Positions 42,448 to 51,820 of a stretch of DNA of 64,000 nucleotides are shown here, one piece after another. Both the position numbers and the translations under genes were made by a program. The notes beneath the pieces were generated by a model. It was not told the DNA's origin and did not search any database. It was given only the letters and a program-made list of their open reading frames with translations. Location of the stretch: assembly GCA_963844655.1 (NCBI GenBank), contig CAWJPA010000004.1:1054001-1118000 (forward strand), given 5' to 3'. Origin of the DNA: JASHPR01 sp963844655. GTDB taxonomy: Bacteria > Actinomycetota > Actinomycetes > Streptosporangiales > Streptosporangiaceae. The number at the start of each line of letters is the position of its first letter. Position 1 is the first letter of the stretch.

Positions 42448-42815
42448 CGACCACAGGCAGCGCCGCGAGGCAGCTGCCTGGCGTGGCCAGCACATACCGG
42501 CAGATCGCAGGTGCCCGGGCACCGGCTCCGCATCGCTGGCCACAGCCGACCGAGCACCGCAAGGGCGGTGTCCGGCGTGCGTCGCGACACCCGGGGGTCT
42601 GGACCTGAATCCGGTTATCCTCAGTCGCCTAGCTGGTGACGCTGCGCCGGGCCCGCCGGCAGCCGTGCCATGTGCTCACTGGCTCAAGCCAGGCCGGAAG
42701 TGCGACTGCGAGCGCCCTGGCAGCCACGCCGTCAAGCGACTGGCGGAGGTGACCACGGCTGCGTGACAGGTCGTGGTTTGCTCTTGGGCAAGCGATATTT
42801 CCAGTTCTGGCGCGG
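42448..42815. other. 368-base gap with a possible Cys/His mini-ORF
   Basis: No established gene. A 33-codon reading from GTG at 42665 to TGA at 42766 contains PCAHWLKPGRKCDCERPGSH, a Cys/His spacing that could bind zinc. It lacks a clear ribosome binding site and may be the tail of a lost gene. Confidence 0.4.
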
Positions 42816-43985
42816 TCACCGCAGGCGCGACACTATGGTTTTCGCCGCTGATCGGTGGTCGACCCGAGACGCGCCAAGTTTGCGGAACCACGACCGCTGC
42901 CGTCTCGAGTACGCCCAGATGTGGCCGAGCGCTTCGGCTCGGGCGGCAGCAAGGTCGGCGCCGTCGAGTTCCGCGATTGCCTTCCCGGTCGAGGCGGCCA
43001 CGCGGACGAACTCGCGGTACCCATGCGTCTGCAACGCCACGTTGCGCCGGTGCCCTGGCCGGCGAGCCTGCTCGACGAGCCGGTACCGGCGGTCAAGTTC
43101 CTCAATCTCCTCCAGCAGCCCGTCGCGGATCTGGGCGTCAAGCGTCGTCTCGATCCGCCGGTCGGTCTCCGCTTTCCCTCGGTCGACGCCGTACACCGCG
43201 AACGCAAACGGCGTGGCCACCTCGCTGCCCGCCTCGCCGGCCATGCGGCGCACCAAGGCGTTGAGGATCGCCTCGTAGTTGCTGGGGTGTACGCGCCTGG
43301 CCACCTCGGGTGCGAGCCGCGTGAGCACGTGGTAAGCGCCCGCGACGTCGCTGCGTGGGAGGTCGCGCTCGAGCGACCGCCGGAGCGTTTCTGTCCCGGT
43401 CAGGTCCCAGCCATCCAGCACGGACTGGACGTACACGCCCGTGCCGCCGACGAGGACCGGCAAGGCATCCTCGGACGCGGCGAGTGACGCGAGCTCGTCT
43501 CGCGCCATCTGTGCGTACGCCTCCAATGACAGCTTCGACGACGGTCCGGCTACGTCAAGCAAACGGTGCTCGAACCCTCGCATCTCCGACGGCTTGATCT
43601 TGCTCGTGCCGATGTCCATGCCGACATAGACCTGCCTTGAGTCGGCATTCAGAACGACCGGGCACAGGCCACGGTCGGACGCGGCCTCGCAGACATCGAG
43701 CGACAGTGCGGTCTTGCCGGACGACGTTGGCCCGTAGATGGCGACTGCGCGGCGGCGCTCGGGCCGCCGCCGCATCCACCACGTGAGGTTGCTGTACCGG
43801 TGCATGATGCCCCAGGCGGGTAGCCGGCGGCGCACGTCCGCGCCGGCCGGGTCGCGGCAGTAGCCGGTCAGTGTCCGGGTCAGGAACCGGCTATCGCCTT
43901 CGGCGGCGAATACTCCGACGCCGAACTCCTGCTTGCGCTCCCCGCGCAGGCGGGCTCGAAGCCGGTCAGCCCGAAGGGCCGCCAT
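42816..43985 (-). CDS. Divergent tRNA dimethylallyltransferase (MiaA-like)
   Basis: 389 aa from ATG with GGAAG upstream. The P-loop GPTSSGKT, NADSRQVYVGMDIGTSKIK, VLVGGTGVYVQSVLDG and a C-terminal RRQRSWFRK are MiaA features. MiaA transfers a dimethylallyl group to A37 of tRNAs reading U-start codons. Differences are an extra N-terminal segment of about 85 residues before the P-loop and a diverged insertion domain. It sits alone among broken genes, so it may be a second copy or a transferred isopentenyltransferase rather than the housekeeping MiaA. An alternative start is the ATG of MHRYSNLTWW near residue 61. Confidence 0.78.
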   Translation of the reverse strand: MAALRADRLRARLRGERKQEFGVGVFAAEGDSRFLTRTLTGYCRDPAGADVRRRLPAWGIMHRYSNLTWWMRRRPERRRAVAIYGPTSSGKTALSLDVCEAASDRGLCPVVLNADSRQVYVGMDIGTSKIKPSEMRGFEHRLLDVAGPSSKLSLEAYAQMARDELASLAASEDALPVLVGGTGVYVQSVLDGWDLTGTETLRRSLERDLPRSDVAGAYHVLTRLAPEVARRVHPSNYEAILNALVRRMAGEAGSEVATPFAFAVYGVDRGKAETDRRIETTLDAQIRDGLLEEIEELDRRYRLVEQARRPGHRRNVALQTHGYREFVRVAASTGKAIAELDGADLAAARAEALGHIWAYSRRQRSWFRKLGASRVDHRSAAKTIVSRLR

Positions 43986-44715
43986 GCTCTTCCGGGCCTT
44001 CGGCGGTAAGCAGGCGCTCGCGCATGACCTTGGTGCGCAGCAGCACTCGCGGACGGGACGGCGAACCCCATCGATGAACCGTGGAATCTGATCCGCCGAT
44101 AGCGCTGGCAAGCTCAGGGCGCTGTTCGCTGACACACCGCGCGCGATGCCCGGCCACCAGAGCTGGCCAGTCCGCATGCCCAGTCCCTGATCACCAGTCG
44201 CGGCAGCTGGTGCAGCGCCACGACGGTCTCGCCCAGCTGGCCAGCCAGCCGGTCCCCGGTCTGCGGCCGACAGTTGGTCCCGCACGGTATCCAGCGGGAC
44301 GCCGGTCAGACTGCTCATCAGCACATGCCGCCACCGTATTGACCCGGGACTGGCGACGGCAACTGGATTCCGCCTGGATCGGCATCGGCAAGCCCGAAGC
44401 TGCGAGCGCGGGTATTCCTCTGTGGCCGGACGAGCCAGTTAGATCAGCGTCGCCGCCAGAGGCTGGGACGGCGTGGGCGCGCCGAGCGAGTCTCTCAGAG
44501 CAGAGCCCGGCCTGGGAGCGCCGGACCCGCGCCGGAGGTCTAACGGGAGCCTGAGGCATGTGGTGCGTGCAGGATGGCCACATGAAGACTGAGGCCTGAC
44601 GGTTCTGCCAGGCCGAAATGGCTCCTAATGAAACACTTTACGAGAATCGAACGGCCGGCGCGCCGTTGCGGAAGTCATGCACGGTCCCCGACAATCACCC
44701 CGCTACTATTCCTGT
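43986..44715. other. 730-base gap, degenerate DNA
   Basis: Several frames stay open on both strands but none gives a recognisable protein, a ribosome binding site and normal codon use together. On the minus strand short stretches such as GQLGETVVALHQLP suggest decayed coding sequence upstream of the miaA-like gene. The right end holds TACTAT (44704-44709), a -10 candidate for the next gene. Confidence 0.5.
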
Positions 44716-45900
44716 ATGCGCAAGAGAACGGCGATATGTTTTTTGCTGAGCGCGCTTTTGGCGATTGGCCAGCAGTCGGCTGCTCTGGCGTCCGCAGAGT
44801 CGGACGGAAATACCAGGGCCTTCTGGGCAGTTCAGAAGTCGCCGAACCCTTCAGGAAACGGCGGATTCAATGGCGTCGAATGCAGCAGTGTCAAGACTTG
44901 CGTCGCGGTTGGATCTTATTACAAGCACTCGACCAAGGCCCAGCTCCCGCTCGCGGCCTGGTGGAACGGCAGAACCTGGAAGGTGCAGCCCACCCCGGCG
45001 CCCGGACAGACAAACTACAGCCAGCTCGAGGGCGTGTCATGCGCGAGCCGCACCTTCTGCAGCGCGGTAGGCAGCGACGTGCTCACGTCGAATCGCTGGA
45101 TTACCCTGGCAGAAGTCTGGCGGGGCCAACGCTGGGAGATTACCCGGACGCCACCGCTCAAATCTCTCTTGCATAACTCTCTGCGTGCGGTCTCGTGCTC
45201 GTCGTCAACCGACTGCATGGCTGTCGGATCCGCGGATGACCAAGCACTCATCGAGCACTGGGGCGGGGCCAAATGGACGATACAGCGCGCCCCCAGGCCG
45301 GTCGGCTCAACATTCAGTCAGCTATACGGCGTCTCGTGCGTCACGCGCAGATGGTGCATGGCCACTGGTTATTATGGGTCGTCTTCCGGTGGCACGCTCG
45401 CGTTCACCGAAATATGGACAGGCAGGCACTGGTCAATTCGACCGGCAAAACAGGTCCGCGGTAGCGCTAGCCAGCTCCTCGGGGTTTCTTGCACGTCCCA
45501 GGTGAGCTGCACGGCGGCCGGCATTTACGGTGACCTGGAATCGCTGAATTACCCCCTGACGGAACACTGGAACGGGAAAGTCTGGGCGACCCAGCACGTT
45601 CCGCATCCGAAAGGAGAGGCTGACTCCTCGCTGACGTCTGTAGGGTGCAGCGCGGCACATGCATGCACTGCCATGGGAGAGTACATGACGAAAACAGGAC
45701 GGATTTACACCTTCGCCGAATCTTGGAATGGTAAGGCATGGGTGCTTCAGCCGACTATTAACCCTTCGGAAACCAATAACTCCCTCTCCGGCGTGGCCTG
45801 CACGTCGGACACGGCTTGCACGGCCGTCGGCGGGTACGCCGGACCGGAGTCGGTGGCGCTGAGCCTGGTCGAGCGGTACTCCGCCGATGCCAGGACCTGA
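44716..45900 (+). CDS. Secreted seven-repeat protein, probable beta-propeller
   Basis: 394 aa. A signal peptide (MRKRTAICFLLSALLAIG and a cut near ALASA) is followed by seven repeats of about 50 residues, each with a core like LxGVSCTSxxxCxAVGxY and a following ExWNGxxW. The repeat cores are GVECSS, GVSCAS, AVSCSS, GVSCVT, GVSCTS, SVGCSA and GVACTS, all with a cysteine pair about eight residues apart. Seven blades of this size would close a propeller with one disulfide per blade. The ligand is unknown. The gene uses more A/T-ending codons than its neighbours. TACTAT six bases before ATG suggests a leaderless mRNA. Confidence 0.8.
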   Translation: MRKRTAICFLLSALLAIGQQSAALASAESDGNTRAFWAVQKSPNPSGNGGFNGVECSSVKTCVAVGSYYKHSTKAQLPLAAWWNGRTWKVQPTPAPGQTNYSQLEGVSCASRTFCSAVGSDVLTSNRWITLAEVWRGQRWEITRTPPLKSLLHNSLRAVSCSSSTDCMAVGSADDQALIEHWGGAKWTIQRAPRPVGSTFSQLYGVSCVTRRWCMATGYYGSSSGGTLAFTEIWTGRHWSIRPAKQVRGSASQLLGVSCTSQVSCTAAGIYGDLESLNYPLTEHWNGKVWATQHVPHPKGEADSSLTSVGCSAAHACTAMGEYMTKTGRIYTFAESWNGKAWVLQPTINPSETNNSLSGVACTSDTACTAVGGYAGPESVALSLVERYSADART

Positions 45901-45967
45901 GGCGTACTCGCCGCACCGGCCCATCGGGCCGTGAAGACGGGTTGCTGCGGACTCGACGCGGCCGGTG

Positions 45968-46471
45968 TCAGACGTCGCGGCGCATGCAAACCCGTGGCCA
46001 CCGGTCCAGGCCCAGAGTTGCCTCCCGCTTCCGGATGGCCCGTAGCCCGTCGGTGAGCTCGGCGGCGCCAAGCACCCGGAACCCACATCGCAGGTAGTAC
46101 GGTGCGTTCCACGGCACATCCGCGAACGTAGCCAGCGTCACCGCGGGAATGCCCGCGGCCACCGCCTGCTCTGCCGCGTGGTCCAGCAAGGCCCGGCCCA
46201 GCCCGCGGCGGGCGCTGACCGGATCGACCGATACCTGCTCCACGAACAGGCAGCCGTCGACCATGTCCGAAACCAGAAATCCGGCCGGGCGGTCATGAGG
46301 GCCAGTGACGATCCACAGCCGGCCAGTCTCCCGGCATGCGGCCAGCGCTTCGATGTTCCACAGCAGCCCCGTGACCTCAGGCATGCCGACATCGCTGAAC
46401 ATCTGCGCCGATGCCCGGTCGATCTGCTGAACGACGGATAGCTCTGCTTCCCGTGCCATGCGGATACTCAC
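45968..46471 (-). CDS. GNAT-family N-acetyltransferase
   Basis: 167 aa from GTG. Acetyl-CoA loop QVSVDPVSARRGLGRALLDHA (residues about 80-100) and the later PYYLRCGFRVLGAAEL close the standard GNAT fold. It resembles the group with an N-terminal RMAREAELSVVQQIDRASA. Substrate unknown. GATACT six bases before the GTG resembles a -10 box, so the mRNA may be leaderless. It converges on the seven-repeat gene, with a 67-base gap. Confidence 0.85.
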   Translation of the reverse strand: MSIRMAREAELSVVQQIDRASAQMFSDVGMPEVTGLLWNIEALAACRETGRLWIVTGPHDRPAGFLVSDMVDGCLFVEQVSVDPVSARRGLGRALLDHAAEQAVAAGIPAVTLATFADVPWNAPYYLRCGFRVLGAAELTDGLRAIRKREATLGLDRWPRVCMRRDV

Positions 46472-46810
46472 CGGTTCAGTATCGCCGCAGACGGAGACGC
46501 CATGAGGGACCGGTCCTAGGCAGAACGTCCTGACCGGTGCTGCGCCATGAGCTTGGCAGTGACGTCGGCTGCCGCACCGAACGAGCCCTATGGCGCCAGG
46601 TCGCCCGCCCCACCGATCTGGCTGAGTGAGCGCCGAACGAATCCTCTGCGTGACCGAGTTCTGGATGTCATAGGGCCAGGGTTGACCCTGACGCTTGTGG
46701 GATGCATCCCAGGGTCGGACCGGGGCTGATCCCGATCGACGCCGACAACCGGCGGCGGCAGCCTTAAGACATCAGCTCAACCACTGCGACCTGAATGGAA
46801 ACCGATCACC
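46472..46810. other. 339-base gap with a 14-base palindrome
   Basis: No supported gene. TGGGATGCATCCCA at 46698-46711 is a perfect palindrome, flanked by GGGTTGACCC at about 46678-46688. It may be a regulatory site for the small membrane gene that follows. Confidence 0.5.
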
Positions 46811-46963
46811 ATGCTCGCGATCATCGCCCTCGTCCTCATCGCCATCGTGGCCCTGACCGTCCTCGGCTTCGCCGCGCACGTCCTGTTCTCTCCGTGGCTG
46901 CTGCTTGTGGCTATTGGCGTCTTGGCCTGGATCAAGTTCCGTCCGCGACGCTCCCACCAGTAA
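46811..46963 (+). CDS. Small hydrophobic protein (50 aa)
   Basis: 50 residues: one long hydrophobic region in two parts (MLAIIALVLIAIVALTVLGF and SPWLLLVAIGVLAWI), then a basic tail KFRPRRSHQ. Small proteins of this pattern are widespread in actinomycetes and are probably membrane-anchored with two short helices. The function is unknown. The ribosome binding site is weak (GGAAA, ten bases upstream). Confidence 0.72.
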   Translation: MLAIIALVLIAIVALTVLGFAAHVLFSPWLLLVAIGVLAWIKFRPRRSHQ

Positions 46964-47182
46964 CCTCGCGCACGGCCGGTGAGCGTCAATCGGCGGCGAC
47001 GCCTGCGATGTCGCCTTGCTGCCCTCCGACCGACCCACGTTGGCGGTAAGAAATACGGCGTGCCGCCTGCTTGCTCGCAGACCTATCCCGGCCGCCTGCG
47101 GGCGCACGAGCGGGCCGGCGGCTGTGGCATGGAACCGGGAGGCGTCATGCGGCGGTTCGCGGGGCTGGGCCAGAATAGGTCA

Positions 47183-47962
47183 ATGGATTTGCACCTCGCG
47201 GGCAAGGTCATGCTGATCACCGGCGGGACCGACGGGCTGGGAGCGGCGCTTGCGGACCGGCTCGTCGAAGAAGGGTCCCGGGTCGCGGTCTGCGGGCGGG
47301 ACCCTGACCGGCTGGCTGCCACCGAGCAGCGGCTGCGGGACGCCGGGGGTGATGCCCTTGGAGTGCGGGCCGATGTCACCAGCCTGGCTGACCTTGAACG
47401 GTTCATCGATGCAGTCGTCGCCCGGTGGGGCCGCCTCGACGGCCTGGTGAATAACGCAGGCAAGAGTGCTGCAGGACGCATCGATCAGGTCTGCGACGAC
47501 GACTGGATCGCCGATCTCAACCTCAAGGTTCTTGCCGCGGTCCGCTGCACCCGCCTGGCTGTGCCGCACCTGATCGCGGCTGGTGGCGGAGCCATCGTCA
47601 ACGTGCTCAACGTGGGCGCCAAGGCCGCTGGTGGGGCGTCGTTGCCGACGACGGCATCCCGTGCGGCCGGCCTGGCCATCACCAAGGCGGCGTCTAAGGA
47701 CCTCGGCGGGCACGGTATCCGGGTCAACGCCGTGCTCATCGGCCTGGTGGCAAGTGGCCAGTGGCGGCGGCGCGCTGAGGCGGCAGGCCAGTCCGAGGAC
47801 GAGCTGTACCGCCAGATGGCCCAGAACACCAGCATCCCGCTGGGCAGAGTAGGCCGACCGGAAGAGTTCGCCGACCTGGCGGCTTATCTTCTGTCAGATC
47901 GCTCCTCCTACGTGACAGGCTCGGCCATCAATCTCGACGGAGGAAGCAGCCCCGTCCTCTAG
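47183..47962 (+). CDS. Short-chain dehydrogenase with atypical active site
   Basis: 259 aa. Rossmann motif TGGTDGLG (residues 12-19), NNAG, and the C-terminal YVTGSAINLDGGSSP are typical SDR features. The catalytic Tyr-x3-Lys is replaced: the aligned stretch is LPTTASRAAG, with Thr and Arg in the Tyr and Lys positions. Actinobacterial SDRs with PTxxxRAG are known, but their chemistry is less clear. Longer in-frame readings begin at 46979, but MDLHLAGKV is the family start. CAGAAT six bases upstream may be a leaderless -10 box. The substrate is unknown. Confidence 0.83.
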   Translation: MDLHLAGKVMLITGGTDGLGAALADRLVEEGSRVAVCGRDPDRLAATEQRLRDAGGDALGVRADVTSLADLERFIDAVVARWGRLDGLVNNAGKSAAGRIDQVCDDDWIADLNLKVLAAVRCTRLAVPHLIAAGGGAIVNVLNVGAKAAGGASLPTTASRAAGLAITKAASKDLGGHGIRVNAVLIGLVASGQWRRRAEAAGQSEDELYRQMAQNTSIPLGRVGRPEEFADLAAYLLSDRSSYVTGSAINLDGGSSPVL

Positions 47963-48344
47963 CCGCGGTACTGGCCACCAAGCCGAGCAGAACCCGGACG
48001 CCATCCTCACGCCGGCAATGCCGGACAGCCGCCTCATACCTGGCGAACGAAACGGTCTCGACTGTCACACCCCAAAGACCAAGCAGGCGACCAGATGACA
48101 AGACGGGACAGATGACAGGTTGGTGAAGGTCATCATGCCCAGACACTCCGCCTGCCTCCCGCACCCGAACCCGAAACGCACCCGACGCGGCTTCTAGTTC
48201 CATTGACCGCAGATCGGGTCTTGGCGAAGGCTCGGTTGAGGTGGTCGGGGTGGTCGCGAGCAGGAGGGCCTTCCGCGACCCGCGCCGGCAGGGGTCGCCG
48301 GGCTGATAGCGGCACCCTCGTAATGCATGAGATCATCCCGAACT
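47963..48344. other. 382-base gap, nothing recognised
   Basis: Neither strand gives a protein with family features. An open frame on minus (47928-48203) overlaps the SDR 3' end and lacks coding character. Composition is less GC-rich than the genes around it. The promoter of the peptidase gene should lie at its right end. Confidence 0.5.
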
Positions 48345-50339
48345 ATGCGCAAAGACCTGCGGGAATCCCCTGAGTACGCCGCGGTCGCCGACCATCTCCG
48401 CCGGCTGCACGAGCCGGCTTTCGGCAGGCCGCACCATGTCACCGACCTCGTCACGACGACCGACGCGAGCCGCATCGTGATGACCGGATCGGTCTATGAC
48501 GAGCTCAAGGGGCTGCCACGTACCGCCCTGTACGAGGTGCGGGACGGCGGGCTGCACGCGCTGACCTCCGGTAGCGGGTCAGCCAAGGCCGCCCGGCTCG
48601 CGCCGGACGGGTCATCCTTGGCCTTCCTGTCCGACCGGGCCAAGGCCGAGGTGTTCCAGCTCTACCTGCTGGCCGACGGGCAGCTCGGCGAGGCCCGGCC
48701 CGCGCCTGCTGTCCCCGGCACGGTCGAGTATCTCGCGTGGTCACCCGACGGCAGCCGGATCCTGCTCGGGGTCGCGGGGTTCGGAGCGGAGATGGCTGAC
48801 GCGCAGGGATCGGGAACGGCCGGGTCGGGGGAGACCGGGCTGCCGTCCTGGTACCCGGCGGCCGAGGCCGGGACGCCGGAGGATGCCTGGCGCAGCTTGT
48901 GGCTGTACACCCCGGCCTCCGGTGAGCTCACCAGGGTCTCGCCCGATGGGCTGAACATCTGGGAGGCGGCATGGTCGGGCCCCGGGCATGTGCTCGCCAT
49001 CACCAGCGAGCAGCCGGGCGAGGACGACTGGTACGGCGCGGTGCTCAGCCGGCTCGACATATCCACAGGTGAGGCCACCGAACTGCTCCGCAGTGACGTC
49101 CAGCTCGGCCTGCCTGCCGGGACGTCCGACGGTATGAGAGCCGCTGTGGTGGAGGCTGTATGCAGCGACCGGTGGATCGTGGCGGGTGACCTGATCATGC
49201 TGGACCTGGTGGCCGGCACTAAGTGCGCCGTCGACACCGCAGGGACGGATGTCACCGCGGTCCAGTGGATTGACACAACGCGGCTCGGCTACATCGGCCA
49301 GCGCCATCTGGACAGCGTGGCCGGGATCGCCGACGCCGGGCAGGGACCCCTTCCGGAGACGATCACTGCCAAGGAACTGGCCGCGTCCGCGCAGTCGTGG
49401 GCGAGCTGGTTCTACCCGGGCGGCGCCTTCACCTCCGACGGCCGGGTCGTCGTGGTCCGCGACGACTACGACATTCCGCAGCAGATCGCGATCGTTGGCA
49501 CGGGCGCCGACCAGGTGCTGGCCTCCCTGGCCCATGCCGGCACCGACTACATCCGGTCGGTCGCGGGCTCGGCGGCGAACATCAGCTGGAGCGCACCCGA
49601 CGGGACAGAGATCGAAGGAATCCTGTGCACGCCTCCCGGAGCCGGGCCGTTCCCGCTGGTCTTGCACGTCCACGGCGGCCCGATCGGGGCCTACCAGCGG
49701 AGCTGGACGATGGGTGACTACGCAGTACCCCTGCTGGTCTCCCGCGGATATGCCGTCCTGCTCCCGAACCCGCGCGGAAGCTCCGGACGGGGCCAGGAGT
49801 TCGCCGCCGCGGTTGTCGGCGACATGGGCGGCGCGGACACCCACGACTACCTGTCCGGCATCGACGCCATGATCGAGCGCGGGATCGCCGACCCGGCCCG
49901 GATCGGCACGATGGGCGTCAGCTACGGCGGGTTCATGTCGGCATGGCTGGTGACCCAGGACCAGAGATTCAAGGCCGCCGTGGCCGGTTCGCCGGTGACT
50001 GAGTGGTACAGCTTCACGTTCACGACCAACATCCCCCGCTGGGGACTGTGGTTCCTGGACAACGCCGATCCCGAGGAAACCGGCAACCAGGTGCACACCC
50101 GCAGCCCGGTTATGCACGCGAGCAAGGCCAGGACGCCGACCCTGCTCACGGCGGGCGCCAAGGACCGGTGCACGCCGGCTGGCCAGGCCAGGGAGTTCTA
50201 CCAGGCACTGATCGGGCATGGCGTTGACTCAGAACTGGTGATCTACCCCGAGGAAGGACACGGCGTCAGCCGGTTCCCGGCCGTCACCGATTACCTGACC
50301 CGGCTCGTGACCTGGTTCGAGAGGTACATGCCGGCGTGA
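48345..50339 (+). CDS. S9-family prolyl oligopeptidase-like peptidase
   Basis: 664 aa. The N-terminal 370 residues form beta-propeller-like repeats (ALTSGSGSAKAARLAPDGSSL, VEYLAWSPDGSRILLG). The C-terminal alpha/beta hydrolase holds the triad: Ser in GVSYGGFM, Asp in GAKDRCTP and His in PEEGHG. HVHGGP is the oxyanion-hole region. Members (S9C acylaminoacyl-peptidase type) trim short peptides in the cytoplasm; no signal peptide is seen. It is monocistronic. The start chosen (MRKDLRESPEY) is five to six codons inside a longer frame. No Shine-Dalgarno is evident. Confidence 0.9.
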   Translation: MRKDLRESPEYAAVADHLRRLHEPAFGRPHHVTDLVTTTDASRIVMTGSVYDELKGLPRTALYEVRDGGLHALTSGSGSAKAARLAPDGSSLAFLSDRAKAEVFQLYLLADGQLGEARPAPAVPGTVEYLAWSPDGSRILLGVAGFGAEMADAQGSGTAGSGETGLPSWYPAAEAGTPEDAWRSLWLYTPASGELTRVSPDGLNIWEAAWSGPGHVLAITSEQPGEDDWYGAVLSRLDISTGEATELLRSDVQLGLPAGTSDGMRAAVVEAVCSDRWIVAGDLIMLDLVAGTKCAVDTAGTDVTAVQWIDTTRLGYIGQRHLDSVAGIADAGQGPLPETITAKELAASAQSWASWFYPGGAFTSDGRVVVVRDDYDIPQQIAIVGTGADQVLASLAHAGTDYIRSVAGSAANISWSAPDGTEIEGILCTPPGAGPFPLVLHVHGGPIGAYQRSWTMGDYAVPLLVSRGYAVLLPNPRGSSGRGQEFAAAVVGDMGGADTHDYLSGIDAMIERGIADPARIGTMGVSYGGFMSAWLVTQDQRFKAAVAGSPVTEWYSFTFTTNIPRWGLWFLDNADPEETGNQVHTRSPVMHASKARTPTLLTAGAKDRCTPAGQAREFYQALIGHGVDSELVIYPEEGHGVSRFPAVTDYLTRLVTWFERYMPA

Positions 50340-50525
50340 TCTCGTGCCACACGTGTGCGCCGGATGCCCGTTCTGGCACGGCCCCGGCGCCGACGCCGAG
50401 GACCTCATAACGGCCCAGCTCCTGCGTAGGTTTGCGCCTGCCGGAGGCGGCATCGCCCCGTGCCGCCGTGCAGGAATCCCTGGCGCTGGATTCGTGTTAG
50501 CACAATAGTTCGAGGGGGTTATGAC

Positions 50526-51071
50526 GTGATGAAGCTCAGGAACCGCAACGCCGGGCCGGCCCTGGCACCGCCGTTCGAGGGACACGGCCCGGACGGAGCC
50601 GAGCGCGCGACCTTCGCCGCAGGATGCTTCTGGGGTGTCGAGGCGGCCTTCCGCCAGATCCACGGGGTGCTGCAGACCACTGTCGGCTACACCGGCGGCC
50701 ACGTCCCGGACCCCACCTACGGACGGGTCTGCAGGCACCGCACCGGCCACGCCGAGGCGGTCGAGGTGTGGTTCGACCCGGCCCAGGTCAGCTATGCGCA
50801 GTTGCTCCAGGAGTTCTGGCGGATCCACAATCCGACCACCCGCAACCGCCAGGGCTTCGATCTTGGCAGCCAGTACCGCTCGGCGATCTTTTACCATGAC
50901 GCTGGGCAGCAGGAGGCCGCGATCGCATCACGCGACGCCGAGCAGCAATCGCGCAGGCGGCAGATCGTCACGGAGATCACACCCGCATCCGCGTTCTACC
51001 GGGCCGAGGACTACCACCAGCGTTACCTCGAGAAGCATGGCCACCCCGCCTGCGCAGCCACCATCCAGTAA
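50526..51071 (+). CDS. msrA: Peptide methionine (S)-sulfoxide reductase
   Basis: 181 aa from GTG seven bases after GAGGGGG (an ATG follows as the next codon). The nucleophile cysteine is in GCFWGVE. Other conserved parts are VGYTGGHVPDPTY, HAEAVEVWFDP, NRQGFDLGSQYRSAIFY and EDYHQRYLEKH. MsrA repairs oxidised methionine using thioredoxin. Resolving cysteines usual in some members are not obvious beyond the C-terminal HPACAATIQ. Confidence 0.95.
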   Translation: MMKLRNRNAGPALAPPFEGHGPDGAERATFAAGCFWGVEAAFRQIHGVLQTTVGYTGGHVPDPTYGRVCRHRTGHAEAVEVWFDPAQVSYAQLLQEFWRIHNPTTRNRQGFDLGSQYRSAIFYHDAGQQEAAIASRDAEQQSRRRQIVTEITPASAFYRAEDYHQRYLEKHGHPACAATIQ

Positions 51072-51206
51072 TCGGGCCCACACGCCTGCCCCGCCGTCCC
51101 GCCATGCCTGAGGGCAGCGGCGGCGATGCGGTCATCTCACTTCCCGGGTACGGCGTGCCGTGGCGGAACCCGATCCGCCACGGCACCCCCTGGGCTGGCT
51201 GGCTAT

Positions 51207-51653
51207 TCAGGCGCCGTTGATGAGCCCGAGCTGGCGCAGTGCGGTGACACCGTCATCGAGGCCGATCTCCTCGGTGATGAGGCCGTTCTCAACCTTCAGT
51301 ACGGTGGTGCCGGTGAACCGCATCGTCGTGCCGGTGCCAGCCGGCAGCGAGCCGATGGGCATGTCGTCGAACGCCTCGCCGGTGTGCGTGCCGCCGCCCT
51401 CCCACTGCCCCACCACGTAGTCGCCCTCGGCGATCAGGCCGGCGGTACCCCAGAAGTTCAGGTCAGGGAACGCGGCGCGGAACTTCTCCGCGAACGCGCG
51501 GACCGCGTCGCGGCCGCGCAGCGGCGCGTGCAGCGAGTACTCGAACCGGATGTCCGGGGCGGCGAGTTCGTCGATGACGGCCGGGTTGAAGTCCTTTCCC
51601 CAGAACTCGGTGAACCACCGGCCCACCACATCCTTGTTCTCCTGGATCGACAT
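51207..51653 (-). CDS. SnoaL-like ester cyclase-family protein
   Basis: 148 aa. ATG follows GAAGGGATGATCC. The NTF2/SnoaL fold is recognisable from NKDVVGRWFTEFWGKDFNPAVIDELAAPDI, FRAAFPDLNFWGTAGLIAEGDYVVGQWEGGGTHTGEAF and the closing GLITEEIGLDD. Proteins of this family are cyclases, isomerases or hydratases, many uncharacterised. It lies downstream of the ECF41 sigma gene, whose own C-terminal domain has the same fold, and may belong to its regulon. Confidence 0.85.
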   Translation of the reverse strand: MSIQENKDVVGRWFTEFWGKDFNPAVIDELAAPDIRFEYSLHAPLRGRDAVRAFAEKFRAAFPDLNFWGTAGLIAEGDYVVGQWEGGGTHTGEAFDDMPIGSLPAGTGTTMRFTGTTVLKVENGLITEEIGLDDGVTALRQLGLINGA

Positions 51654-51820
51654 GGATCATCCCTTCTTGCCGTGGATGTCAGCGCCCGAACCGCGGGCGC
51701 ATCATGCAGACGGCTACCGGGGCCATCGCGTGAGGCGGCGGCCGGGAAATCTTCCTCCGGCGACCGGGCCGGGCCCCTTCGGGCGGGCTGCCGAAGGTAG
51801 TGCATTGCCCAGCCGGATGA

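Noticed and set aside
46979..47182. N-terminal extension of the SDR from upstream starts
   Set aside because: The family begins at MDLHLAGKV; the upstream residues are Cys/Arg-rich and look non-coding.
47928..48203. 91-codon minus-strand frame after the SDR
   Set aside because: Overlaps the SDR coding end, lacks a ribosome binding site, codon bias or any recognised family.
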